Source of the DNA: Lentisphaeria bacterium
Lineage (GTDB): Bacteria; Verrucomicrobiota; Lentisphaeria; Victivallales; Victivallaceae
Assembly (NCBI GenBank): GCA_017508015.1
Contig: JAFVZS010000038.1
Span: forward strand, 1-35,441
DNA: 35,441 nucleotides
Direction of reading: 5' to 3'
Below are positions 8,670-16,737 of this stretch, in pieces (the first letter of the stretch is position 1; every line of letters begins with the position of its first letter). The position numbers and the translations under genes are program-made. The notes beneath the pieces were generated by a model, which saw only the letters and a program-made list of their open reading frames with translations, searched no databases and was not told the DNA's origin.

Positions 8670-9425
8670 TCAGAATTTTTTATTCATCAACCGCAGGATC
8701 CCTTCAAGCAGGGTCGCCGGATGCGGCGGACAGCCCGGTACATAGAGATCGGGTTTGAGTATCTTTTCCACTCCGCTGCTGCATACACTGCTGTTCTGAT
8801 ATATTCCGCCGGAAACAGCACAGCTGCCGCAGGCGATCACCCATACCGGGCGGGGGGCGGCATCATAGGTTTTTTTCAGGGCCAGCAGCATATTGTCACT
8901 GACCGGGCCGGTAACCAGAATACAATCGGCATGCCGGGGAGAGGCTACCACCTGGATACCGAATCGGCCCATATCCCAGGCCAGAGTATTCAGCACGTTG
9001 AAATCCAATTCACATGCGGCACAGCCTCCGGCTGAAACCTGACGTATTTTCAGCGATTTACCGCAGAATTTGAGAAATTCCCGATCGGTCGGCCGTTCCG
9101 GTTCCCATATGCTGCCGGTAACGATGAGTTTTTCCCGGCTCATGGCTGCCAGACGGTACTCTTTGCTCATCTGAATTGCCTTGTTCGGGCAGATTTCCGC
9201 ACATTTTGAGCAGAAAATACATTTGCCGGTGTCGAGTCGCAGATTGCCATTGTTGAAATCTATGGCATCTGACGGACAGATTTCCGTGCATTTGCCGCAT
9301 TGATCGCAATTATCCGCAGTTATCTGCGGTCTGCCGGCAAAGCGTTCCGGCAGAACCGGCGGGCGGTGAGGGAATTTGCCGGTGCGGTATCCCTGAAACA
9401 ATCTGGCTTTAAGTGAATTCCACAT
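8670..9425 (-). CDS. Ehr-type complex small subunit: 2x[4Fe-4S] ferredoxin fused to NuoB/HyfI-like domain
   Basis: The 251-residue protein fuses two domains that are separate genes (hyfH and hyfI) in E. coli hydrogenase-4. Residues 40-50 and 69-79 are two CxxCxxCxxxC motifs for two [4Fe-4S] clusters. Residues 125-251 are the NuoB/hydrogenase small-subunit domain, with C135xxC138, a Cys in ACGSC (199/202) and C232 (PGCPP) as ligands of the proximal cluster. All expected cluster ligands are present, so an electron path from a ferredoxin-like donor into the complex is intact even though the large subunit has no nickel site. It begins 12 bases after the large-subunit stop. Membrane-peripheral, cytoplasmic side. 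Confidence 0.9.
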   Translation of the reverse strand: MWNSLKARLFQGYRTGKFPHRPPVLPERFAGRPQITADNCDQCGKCTEICPSDAIDFNNGNLRLDTGKCIFCSKCAEICPNKAIQMSKEYRLAAMSREKLIVTGSIWEPERPTDREFLKFCGKSLKIRQVSAGGCAACELDFNVLNTLAWDMGRFGIQVVASPRHADCILVTGPVSDNMLLALKKTYDAAPRPVWVIACGSCAVSGGIYQNSSVCSSGVEKILKPDLYVPGCPPHPATLLEGILRLMNKKF

Positions 9426-9437
9426 ATTTAAGGCTCC

Positions 9438-10919
9438 TTAAAGGTCGTGTCCGCAGTAGGAAAGGTTGAAACTTTTGTTGCAAATCGGGAAGTGGGAGAT
9501 CTCCTCATCCCGCAGTGCCATGGCCAATCCTTCCCAGTTGTGCATGGATGGATCCGTGATTTTTACCAATTTGAATTTACCGTCATCGCCGGTGATCACC
9601 GTGTGACACAATTCTCCGCGCCACGCTTCTGTTGCTGAAATGCAAATGGCGTTGCTTTGCAGTGCCGGAATTTTAACTGCTGACGGAGAAATTTTACAAC
9701 TCAGAGTGTCAAGTGTGGCTAACAGATATTCATGCGATTTTTTCAGCTCTTCATAGCGGACAACCGCCCGTGACAGCACATCGCCGTTGAATTTGCCGGT
9801 GTCGATAACAGATGGGATCGCAAATCCGCCTCCCGGCAGATCCCGTGCCGTATTCATATCCAGACCGCAGGCTCTGGCGGCAACTCCGACCAGACCGAGA
9901 TCGAGTGCCGTTTCCCGGCTGACAGTGCCGGTATTTTCAAAACGGTCAAGCACCGTCGGGGAGTTGAACATCAACTCCAGCGCATTCCACAATTCCGGCA
10001 TCACAATGCGTAATTTTGCGGTGATCTCTCTGATGACCGCCGCATCGCTCCCGTAACGGATGCCGCCGGGAACCAGAAAATTGCGCCCGAAACGATTGCC
10101 CGCCAGAACTGCACTCATGTTGAGATATTCGCCCCGGATCCGGCCGCAGAAGCCGGCCGTCGGCAAAAATGCCACGTCACCGGCCAGTGCTCCCAGATCA
10201 CCGATGTGATTGGCGCAACGCTCCAGTTCCAGAGCGCACTGGCGCAATAAGTTGATATTTTCACTGACTTCCAGGCTGCCGAGCGATTCAATGATCCGGC
10301 AGATATTCCATGCCGCAGCAACGGATGAATCTCCGGCGGCAGTTTCGATCAGGTGCATGGTCCTTTTATCCGGACCGTTGAGCAGCATTTTTTCCACTCC
10401 GCGGTGCTGGTAACCGAGAGAAATTTCCAGATTATAGACCTTTTCCCCCATGCATTCAAAGCGGAAGTGGCCCGGTTCGATCACTCCGGCATGCACCGGA
10501 CCGACGGCAACTTCGTGTACCGCTTTGCCCTGCATGGCGAAAAATTCCATTTCTCCGGCATGGCCGCCGGTGAAACGCAGCGGTTTCAAATCCGGGTGAC
10601 CTTCCGGAATCAGGCCGCCGGATTCAAAAACATCCCTTTCAAAGCGGTTGAATCCGGCATGGTGCGGTGTCAGCGAGAGGAATTTACCGGAGACCGGAGT
10701 TTGCAAAACCCGGAATTTGCGTACTCCCGGGTCGGCAAGGATCGCCGTCAACAGAGTTTTTTCACCGGAATCCACGGCGAAAAAGGCAGAAACATGACAC
10801 TTTTCCTCACGGATGGCGTGCAGGCATTCACGGTCAAAATCTATTTCAGTTAAAACCGGGATATTCTTAATTCCGGCACTTTGGCCATTGGCCAGCAAAA
10901 GATAATTTTTGTCCATCAT
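9438..10919 (-). CDS. Ehr-type complex large subunit (NuoC-NuoD/HyfG-like) lacking NiFe ligands
   Basis: The 493-residue protein has a NuoC-like N-terminal domain (about 1-118, ending FERDVFESGG and PEGHPDLKPLRF) and a NuoD/hydrogenase large-subunit domain. True group 4 hydrogenases carry RxCGxC and DPCxxC motifs that bind nickel. Here the first site reads ETAAGDSSVAAAW (about 192-204) and the second DPSMHN (about 456-461); no CxxC exists anywhere in the chain. This matches Ehr complexes, which are related to hydrogenases but lack the NiFe centre. The start is ATG 10919 or 10916 after GGGGTAAGG; a longer reading would use TTG at 10934. The C-terminus (SFNLSYCGHDL) shows no sign of the processing used by hydrogenases. 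Its redox substrate is unknown. Confidence 0.88.
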   Translation of the reverse strand: MMDKNYLLLANGQSAGIKNIPVLTEIDFDRECLHAIREEKCHVSAFFAVDSGEKTLLTAILADPGVRKFRVLQTPVSGKFLSLTPHHAGFNRFERDVFESGGLIPEGHPDLKPLRFTGGHAGEMEFFAMQGKAVHEVAVGPVHAGVIEPGHFRFECMGEKVYNLEISLGYQHRGVEKMLLNGPDKRTMHLIETAAGDSSVAAAWNICRIIESLGSLEVSENINLLRQCALELERCANHIGDLGALAGDVAFLPTAGFCGRIRGEYLNMSAVLAGNRFGRNFLVPGGIRYGSDAAVIREITAKLRIVMPELWNALELMFNSPTVLDRFENTGTVSRETALDLGLVGVAARACGLDMNTARDLPGGGFAIPSVIDTGKFNGDVLSRAVVRYEELKKSHEYLLATLDTLSCKISPSAVKIPALQSNAICISATEAWRGELCHTVITGDDGKFKLVKITDPSMHNWEGLAMALRDEEISHFPICNKSFNLSYCGHDL

Positions 10920-10923
10920 CGCC

Positions 10924-12324
10924 TTACCCCGCAATTATCCATGATGCACCGATCAGAATGCCCAACAGAGATACCAGTATCATCGCCAGCATCGGAACAC
11001 CGGTCAATTTTTCCACATCGCAGTCAATACTCAACTTTTCCGGAGCGCGGGCACACATGCCCAGCATAAGTTGTGACATACCGCAAAAGATCAACAACAG
11101 CAGCAGCAGTATTATTGTGCCGGGGATGATCCCGGCGGCAGTTACCAGTGCCAGTTCCGTGAAAAACAGCGGTGACGGCGGCGTGCCGCAGATCATCAGC
11201 ATGCCGAATATCCAGATCGCGGCGTTGCCGGGGATCCGGGAAAAAATACCTTTGACCGCGGCAACAGACCTTGTCCGGTAACTTAAAAGGATATTGCCGG
11301 CGGTAAGAAAGAGTGCCATTTTGGTCAGCGAATGGCTGATCACATGGAGCATGCCGATATGTTCCAGACCATAGGCGACCAGCAAGGTGATCAACCCCAT
11401 GTGTTCCACACTGGAATAGGCCAGCATGCGCTTGAAATCCTTTTGACGGATAATGAAAAGTGCGGCAACCGCCAGTGACAGAAATCCGGAAAATTTCAGG
11501 AAATTTCCGCAAAAATCCTGCATCGTTACCGGAGTGATGTGCCACAAGCGGAGCACTGCCAGCAGTGCGCAATTGAGCAAACTGCCGGAAAGCAGGGCCG
11601 ATACCGGGGCCGGAGCTTCACTGTGAGCATCCGGCAGCCAGGTGTGAAAGGGGGCCAAACCCATTTTTAATGCGTATCCGGCAAAGCAAAGAACAAAACC
11701 GGCACGGAAATATACCACATTGAATTTTCCGTAAATACCTGAATTTTTCAGCGTGTCAAAGGCCAAACCGGCATGGGGATCGGCGAGCGATGCGGCGATC
11801 AGCATCGTACCGAAAAGGGCCAGGCCGATACCGATCGAGCAAATCAGCAGATATTTCCACATCGCTTCCAGCGAGGTTTTGCTTTTGTGGTAGTTGATCA
11901 ACGGCGCACTGGCAAGAGTGGTCGCTTCCACGGCGACCCAGAGCATTCCGAAGTCCCGGGCCAGAGCTGTGAGAGTCATCGTAAACAGAAACAACAGCAA
12001 AAAGGCGGAAAAATGCGGGGTTTTCATTACCGCATGCCCTTCGGCCCGCCGGGTATCCAGCGGCATCCAGAAGGTGATGAAAAGCGACGTGAGCAAAAAT
12101 AATCCGCTGGTCACCGAAAGGATCACCAGACCGTCTGCATCCAGAGCCAGACAGATTTTGCCGCCGGGATTCAACGTTTCATTGCTGCCGGGTAAAAGGC
12201 CGCAAAGCACCGCATGGGCCGTTCCCGCCGCAACCAGTATGTAACGGCTGAATTTTTCACTCCGGCTTAAAAATGCCGCCAGTGCCGCAAGCACCGGAAC
12301 CAGTAAAAGCAATGCAATGATCAT
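10924..12324 (-). CDS. Ehr-type complex antiporter-like subunit (HyfF/NuoM-N family)
   Basis: The 466-residue membrane protein belongs to the NuoL/M/N-MrpA/D family, about 14 helices. Key ion-channel residues are visible: Glu in WVAVEATTLAS (TM5), Lys in LKMGLAPFHTWLPDAH (TM7), Lys/His in FKRMLAYSSVEHMG (TM8) and the His-Lys arrangement in ISHSLTKMALFL. Conservation of these supports active ion translocation. A very strong ribosome site (AAGGAGGTG) precedes the ATG, which overlaps the previous stop by one base (TGATG). It is the HyfF-like, shorter of the two antiporter-type subunits of this complex. Confidence 0.9.
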   Translation of the reverse strand: MIIALLLLVPVLAALAAFLSRSEKFSRYILVAAGTAHAVLCGLLPGSNETLNPGGKICLALDADGLVILSVTSGLFLLTSLFITFWMPLDTRRAEGHAVMKTPHFSAFLLLFLFTMTLTALARDFGMLWVAVEATTLASAPLINYHKSKTSLEAMWKYLLICSIGIGLALFGTMLIAASLADPHAGLAFDTLKNSGIYGKFNVVYFRAGFVLCFAGYALKMGLAPFHTWLPDAHSEAPAPVSALLSGSLLNCALLAVLRLWHITPVTMQDFCGNFLKFSGFLSLAVAALFIIRQKDFKRMLAYSSVEHMGLITLLVAYGLEHIGMLHVISHSLTKMALFLTAGNILLSYRTRSVAAVKGIFSRIPGNAAIWIFGMLMICGTPPSPLFFTELALVTAAGIIPGTIILLLLLLIFCGMSQLMLGMCARAPEKLSIDCDVEKLTGVPMLAMILVSLLGILIGASWIIAG

Positions 12325-12998
12325 CAGCGCACCTCCTTGTTTTCAGGCATGTCGTCAAGCTGATTGAGTTGATCGGAGTCAATATGTGAAAAGGCTCTGC
12401 TGATCTGATTGACGGTGATCCCCATGATGAATACCAGTACCAGCACATCCAGCAGAATTCCCAGTTCCACGATCCATGGATGTTCCCGCATTGCGGCCGC
12501 TCCGAAAAGGGTGATGCCGTTTTCAAAGACCAGAAAACCGATCACTTGAGTCAGGGCTTTTTTGCGGGCAATGACGATAAATAAACCGGTCATGACCAGC
12601 GTGAATGCCGCCGGGATGGCGATCACTGCCATTTCGGCACTGCCGCTTGGTATACCGAGTTTTCCGGCGATGAAAAAGCTGAGTATCGCCATCAGCAGAA
12701 CTGCCGTTGCGGAAAGTGAATAACCGGTCACCGGTTCCAGTTCCCGTTTGATCCGGACTTTAAGCATCGCCCGGTAGAGCAGAGCGGGCAGTATGACACC
12801 TTTGAGTAAAAGATTGATCACCGCCATGGAGACCGAGGCGTGGGCATTCTGGGCAAATGCCAGAGTCAGGGGCAGAATGCCGAGAATGATCCCCTGCATT
12901 GCCACCACACGGATGCAGTGCAGCAGACGGCTGGAAACCGCCAGCATCAGGCAGCTTAAAAGCATTGCCGCCAAAAGCAATTCATTGAAGTTGTTCAT
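12324..12998 (-). CDS. Ehr-type complex HyfE-like membrane subunit (NuoK-related)
   Basis: The 224-residue, strongly hydrophobic protein matches the HyfE subunit of hydrogenase-4-like complexes, whose C-terminal half is related to NuoK. About six or seven membrane segments are visible, and the conserved-looking segment VFENGITLFGAA carries the buried Glu typical of NuoK-like subunits. The start at ATG 12998 has a strong ribosome site (TGGAGGTG). A longer in-frame extension to 13232 lies inside the preceding gene and was rejected. The ATG overlaps the upstream stop by four bases (ATGA), indicating translational coupling. Confidence 0.85.
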   Translation of the reverse strand: MNNFNELLLAAMLLSCLMLAVSSRLLHCIRVVAMQGIILGILPLTLAFAQNAHASVSMAVINLLLKGVILPALLYRAMLKVRIKRELEPVTGYSLSATAVLLMAILSFFIAGKLGIPSGSAEMAVIAIPAAFTLVMTGLFIVIARKKALTQVIGFLVFENGITLFGAAAMREHPWIVELGILLDVLVLVFIMGITVNQISRAFSHIDSDQLNQLDDMPENKEVR

Positions 12999-13930
12999 TT
13001 GACACCTCCATCGAAAAAGAAGACAAAGAGTATTGCCAGCAGCGGCATGACCGCCGCGGCGATCAACAGCGGCGGCACTTTCAGAAAACGGTAGCGGGCC
13101 ATAGCTGATTCCACGATACCTGTGATCACTGCGCAGAGGATGATCCCGGCGAAACTCAAGGCGATTTCCGCCCAGACCGGGAAAAGATCCGGCGGCAGAA
13201 GCATTGAGGTGATGAAGCCGGCGAATATCCACAGTTTCAATGATGAAGAGTAGAGGATCACTGCCAGATCAGCCCCGGCGTAATCGAGGATCATGGCTTC
13301 ATGGATCATGGTCAATTCCAGATGGGTTTCCGGATCATCGAAAGGGACCCGGCAGTTTTCTGCCAGTAAAATGAGGAACATCGCCAGCACCGCCAGAGCC
13401 ATCGGCGTGAAATCCAGCCACGAATCAAGACCGGTACCGCAGAGCATACCGCCGAGAGAAAGCGAATCGGAAAAGATCGCCAGAAAGGCCAGCACAGCAA
13501 AAAGTGCCGCTTCGGCGAGAGCCGAGAAAAGTGCCTCCCGGCTGGCTCCCATTCCCTGAAAACTTGAACCGGTATCCAGAGCCGCCAGTATCGACATGAC
13601 CCGTCCCATTCCCAAAAGATAACAGAATAACAGCACATCTCCGGTAAATCCCAGTGGAGACGCGGTCATTCCTGCCGGCAGCATTGCCGCCGCCATCACA
13701 GTGGTCATCAGGAGCACCGGCGGCGCAAAGCGGATGATGCCTCCTGAAGTTTGGGAAATGACACACTCTTTTTTCATCAATTTGCCCAGATCGCTGTAGA
13801 GCTGGGTCAATCGCGGACCGTGCCGACCGGCAAAAAAGGCTTTGACTTTGTTGATGATTCCCGGCAGCAGCGGGGCAAAGAGCAGGGCGGCGGCAAAACA
13901 ACTAAAATAACGGAGGGTATATTCGCTCAT
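12995..13930 (-). CDS. Ehr-type complex NuoH/HyfC-like membrane subunit
   Basis: The 311-residue protein is the NuoH-family subunit that links the peripheral arm to the membrane arm. The hallmark AENCRVPFDDPETHLELT, followed by HEAMILDYAGADLA, is present (near residues 195-232), including the acidic cluster thought to transmit redox energy to the ion channels. About eight membrane helices are predicted by hydrophobicity. It starts four bases after the preceding stop and overlaps the next gene by four bases. The intact acidic motif argues that the complex still couples electron transfer to ion movement. Confidence 0.9.
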   Translation of the reverse strand: MSEYTLRYFSCFAAALLFAPLLPGIINKVKAFFAGRHGPRLTQLYSDLGKLMKKECVISQTSGGIIRFAPPVLLMTTVMAAAMLPAGMTASPLGFTGDVLLFCYLLGMGRVMSILAALDTGSSFQGMGASREALFSALAEAALFAVLAFLAIFSDSLSLGGMLCGTGLDSWLDFTPMALAVLAMFLILLAENCRVPFDDPETHLELTMIHEAMILDYAGADLAVILYSSSLKLWIFAGFITSMLLPPDLFPVWAEIALSFAGIILCAVITGIVESAMARYRFLKVPPLLIAAAVMPLLAILFVFFFDGGVK

Positions 13931-13933
13931 ATT

Positions 13934-15793
13934 TCAATTTCCTTGAGTCACAGCAAAAAGGAGCATTCCGATCAATGTCACTACCATCACCAGCAGATAA
14001 AAGTGCAGACTGCCGGATTGCAGGGAATGGGTTTTTTCGGCGATTTTTCCGGCGGCATGGAATATTTTCTGCCAGAAACAACGTATTCCGGCATCCTCGA
14101 TATTTTCCTCAAGCGATGCTTTCCCGGGGAAAATTCCCTGCGGCCGGACGATTTTACGCTCCGGATGCAGCAACAGCCGGAAAAAATCCACCGGATTTTG
14201 GGCAAATGAGGTCGCCGTATACTGCATTTTTGCATCCGGGGCGGCATAACCGCAATCCCAGGTCGGGGAGATCCGTTGACCGTATTTCCTGATGCGGATT
14301 TGCCGCAGGACGAAAATCCCGAGGGTCAGAATTGTCAGCGCAAAGCAGATGAATGCCGCTTTTGCACTGCTCAGGGCCAGCGGTAAAATGACAAAATCGT
14401 ATCCGGTAAAGATATTTTCTGCCGCATAATTCAGAATCAGAGGCAGAGTAAAAAGCACTATCCAGCTCAACAGTTGCAGAATCATTATCGGGAAATTCAT
14501 GTAAAAGGGCACTTCGGCGGCTTCGCTTGCACCCTGACTGCGGGGTTCTCCGCAGAAAACCGCTCCGATCACCTTGGCGAATGCCGCTGCTGCCAGGCCG
14601 CCGGTCAGGGCCAGAATTATCAATGTTGCGGCACTGGCGGCAATGATCGCCGGTGAGGCACTGCTCAATCCGGCAAAGGCCGCCAGATAGATGAGAAATT
14701 CTCCGGCAAAACCGGAACCCGGCGGCAGACCGCAAAGTGACAGGGCATGCAGTATGAAGTATGCTCCGGTGCGGGGCATGCGCTTCAACAGCCCGCCCAT
14801 CTTATCCATATCCAGAGTGCCGCAGGCTTTGTATACGGAACCGGCTCCCAGAAAAAGTCCGCCTTTGAGCAGGGCATGGTTGAGCAGATGTGTTGCCGCA
14901 CCGAGCAGGGCCGTGATCATCATTTCCGGCAATCCGTAAGCAGTCCCGAGGAATCCCAAACCGAGAGCACAGCTTAAAATACCCATGTTTTCAATACTGG
15001 AATAGGCCAGCAGTTTCTTTAAATCGCTCTGGGCCGCAGCGAAGATGATTCCGCACGGTGCGGCGATCAGACCGGTGATCAGAAAACTCCAGCCGTAAAG
15101 CGTATTGCTGCCAGCCGGAGTGATCCCGAAAAGCAGAATTCCGAAAAATCCGAGTTCGATCATTGCTCCCGACATTACAGCTGATACCGGTGCCGGTGCT
15201 GCCGGATGTGCCTCCGGCAGCCATACATGGAGCAGCGGAAACCCGATTTTCAAGCCGAAACCGGCGGCCGCCAGCAGAAACATCCATCCCGGAGTATGGG
15301 GAAAGAAAAACAGCAGTATCAGCAGTGCCGCTCCGGCGTGGCACGCCATCATGTAGACCCATCCGGCCCGCCACGAGCAGTGGTTGTGACGGTCAAATAT
15401 GACCAGACCGAAACTGGCTGCCCCCATGATCTCCCAGGCGACCAGAAAGCCCAGCCGGGTCGTGGCCATGGTGACAAAGAGCATCGCCGCAGCTGTCAGA
15501 TTGAATAACGCCCAGAAACTGCCGCTTCTTTCGCTGCCGTGACCGGCAAGATAACCGATCGCATGGATCGGACAGAGCAGAGCAAGTATCAGTATCGGAA
15601 TTGCAAAAAGTTCCTGAATGACCGGAAGCGAACCGTTGCAGTAACTCAAGGCCAGCAGTGTCAAGCCCGCGGCGGCTCCCGAACAACAGCAGCCGGCTCC
15701 GGCAATCGCCGCGGCGGACGGATTTTTGCGCAGTGACCAGGCCAGACCGGCTCCGGCGGTTATCACTGCTGCCGGAATAAGTAAAATATTCAC
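13934..15793 (-). CDS. Ehr-type complex antiporter-like subunit (HyfB/HycC/NuoL-like), first gene of operon
   Basis: The 619-residue product is a HyfB/HycC-type antiporter-like subunit with about 14-16 helices and a C-terminal extension containing SPTWDCGYAAPDAKMQYT, characteristic of HycC/HyfB. Channel residues are present: Glu in VAWEIMGAASFG, Lys in GLKIGFPLLHVWLPEAHP, Lys in LKKLLAYSSIENMG, and His/Lys in HLLNHALLKGGLFL. I chose GTG 15793 as start because GGAG lies 8 bases upstream and the promoter is at 15830-15858; a longer frame to 15940 runs through that promoter. It leads the operon in the order HyfB, HyfC, HyfE, HyfF, HyfG and HyfHI, which is also the order I recall for Ehr operons (ehrABCDLS). 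Confidence 0.88.
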   Translation of the reverse strand: MNILLIPAAVITAGAGLAWSLRKNPSAAAIAGAGCCCSGAAAGLTLLALSYCNGSLPVIQELFAIPILILALLCPIHAIGYLAGHGSERSGSFWALFNLTAAAMLFVTMATTRLGFLVAWEIMGAASFGLVIFDRHNHCSWRAGWVYMMACHAGAALLILLFFFPHTPGWMFLLAAAGFGLKIGFPLLHVWLPEAHPAAPAPVSAVMSGAMIELGFFGILLFGITPAGSNTLYGWSFLITGLIAAPCGIIFAAAQSDLKKLLAYSSIENMGILSCALGLGFLGTAYGLPEMMITALLGAATHLLNHALLKGGLFLGAGSVYKACGTLDMDKMGGLLKRMPRTGAYFILHALSLCGLPPGSGFAGEFLIYLAAFAGLSSASPAIIAASAATLIILALTGGLAAAAFAKVIGAVFCGEPRSQGASEAAEVPFYMNFPIMILQLLSWIVLFTLPLILNYAAENIFTGYDFVILPLALSSAKAAFICFALTILTLGIFVLRQIRIRKYGQRISPTWDCGYAAPDAKMQYTATSFAQNPVDFFRLLLHPERKIVRPQGIFPGKASLEENIEDAGIRCFWQKIFHAAGKIAEKTHSLQSGSLHFYLLVMVVTLIGMLLFAVTQGN

Positions 15794-15829
15794 TTTATCA
15801 TCTCCTGCAGTTTTTTTGTACAATCTTAT

Positions 15830-15858
15830 AATATAGCCCGCAAACACACGTTTTTCAA
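15830..15858 (-). promoter_or_regulatory. Promoter of the Ehr-type complex operon
   Basis: Minus strand TTGAAA (15858-15853), 17 bases, TATATT (15835-15830), about 37 bases before the GTG start. It faces away from the promoter at 15894-15922. Confidence 0.65.
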
Positions 15859-15893
15859 TCATTTTTCTTATCGGAATTTTGAATGATCGGCTC

Positions 15894-15922
15894 TTGAATA
15901 AAAGCCGCAATGGTGGCATATT
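15894..15922 (+). promoter_or_regulatory. Promoter for glycerophosphodiester phosphodiesterase gene
   Basis: TTGAAT (15894-15899), 17 bases, CATATT (15917-15922). The ATG at 15951 follows a GGAGG ribosome site. Confidence 0.55.
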
Positions 15923-15950
15923 ATCAGGATGAAAAAACAATGGAGGATTT

Positions 15951-16661
15951 ATGAGTGTAATTTTTCTTTCTCACCGCGGAGAATCGGATGATGCTCCGGA
16001 AAATACCATGCAGGCATTTTTACTTGCCGCAGAGCGTGGTTCAGACGGTATTGAACTTGATGTCAGATTGACCGCCGATCATCAGGTGGTCTGCTGTCAT
16101 GATGCTGATTTGCAGCGGGTCGCCGGAGTGCCGCTGGCGGTGGCGGAAACGACTCTGGAGGAGCTGCGGGAATACTATCCGGTTCCGCTTCTTGCAGAAG
16201 TGCTGGAGATCATTGACAGTCGGATGTGTCTGCAAATCGAACTGAAAGGTGATGCCGGAGTCATACCCTTTTGCCGGAAAGTGATCGATGCTTTTCCGCA
16301 CCGGGAACAACTGGTCATCAGCTCTTTTGAAAAAGAGACGATCTTACAGGCGGCTGATGCTTTCCCGGATTTGCCGCGGGTGCTGTTGACCGATCTGCAA
16401 AGTCTATACGGTTATTTTCCATCGGCACAGGAGGTTATCACGATGCTTGCACCATTGAAATGTTCTGTCAGTTTGAAAGCTGATTTTGCCGTTGACCGCA
16501 CCTTTACCGATATTCTGCATACGGCCGGTTTGCGGGTGGTCGGCTGGGGGGTGACCAGCGATGAACTCGGCTTGCATCTGGCGGCTGCCGGAGTTGATGC
16601 CATGACTTGCAACCATGCGGTCGCCCTGCGGGAAAAATTCCGGAAAAATCAGGAAAAATAA
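15951..16661 (+). CDS. Glycerophosphodiester phosphodiesterase (GDPD family)
   Basis: The 236-residue product has the GDPD TIM-barrel signature: HRGESDDAPENTMQAF at residues 8-23 (catalytic His and Arg), GIELDVRLTADHQVVCCHD (metal-binding Glu and Asp plus second His), and QIELKGD later. Length is typical of compact cytoplasmic GDPDs; no signal peptide is visible. The reaction is hydrolysis of a glycerophosphodiester to glycerol phosphate and an alcohol. The ribosome site is GGAGG. It lies 76 bases upstream of the exporter genes on the same strand, and a functional link with them is not evident. Confidence 0.92.
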   Translation: MSVIFLSHRGESDDAPENTMQAFLLAAERGSDGIELDVRLTADHQVVCCHDADLQRVAGVPLAVAETTLEELREYYPVPLLAEVLEIIDSRMCLQIELKGDAGVIPFCRKVIDAFPHREQLVISSFEKETILQAADAFPDLPRVLLTDLQSLYGYFPSAQEVITMLAPLKCSVSLKADFAVDRTFTDILHTAGLRVVGWGVTSDELGLHLAAAGVDAMTCNHAVALREKFRKNQEK

Positions 16662-16737
16662 AATATTCTGCCGCCGACATCCGTTTATACAGGTAAAACA
16701 TACAGATCAAACTATTAATTATATTCCGGGATTTTTT

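Noticed and set aside
12999-13232. N-terminal extension of the HyfE-like protein
   Set aside because: It lies wholly inside the NuoH-like gene in another frame; ATG 12998 has a strong ribosome site and the usual four-base overlap.
8670-15793. Annotation as an active [NiFe] hydrogenase-4 or formate hydrogenlyase
   Set aside because: Neither RxCGxC nor DPCxxC exists in the large subunit, and no maturation genes are nearby. The subunit architecture alone does not show H2 chemistry.
15794-15940. N-terminal extension of the HyfB-like protein to 668 residues
   Set aside because: The extra part spans the promoter and the divergent intergenic region; GTG 15793 has a good ribosome site and starts the hydrophobic N-terminus.
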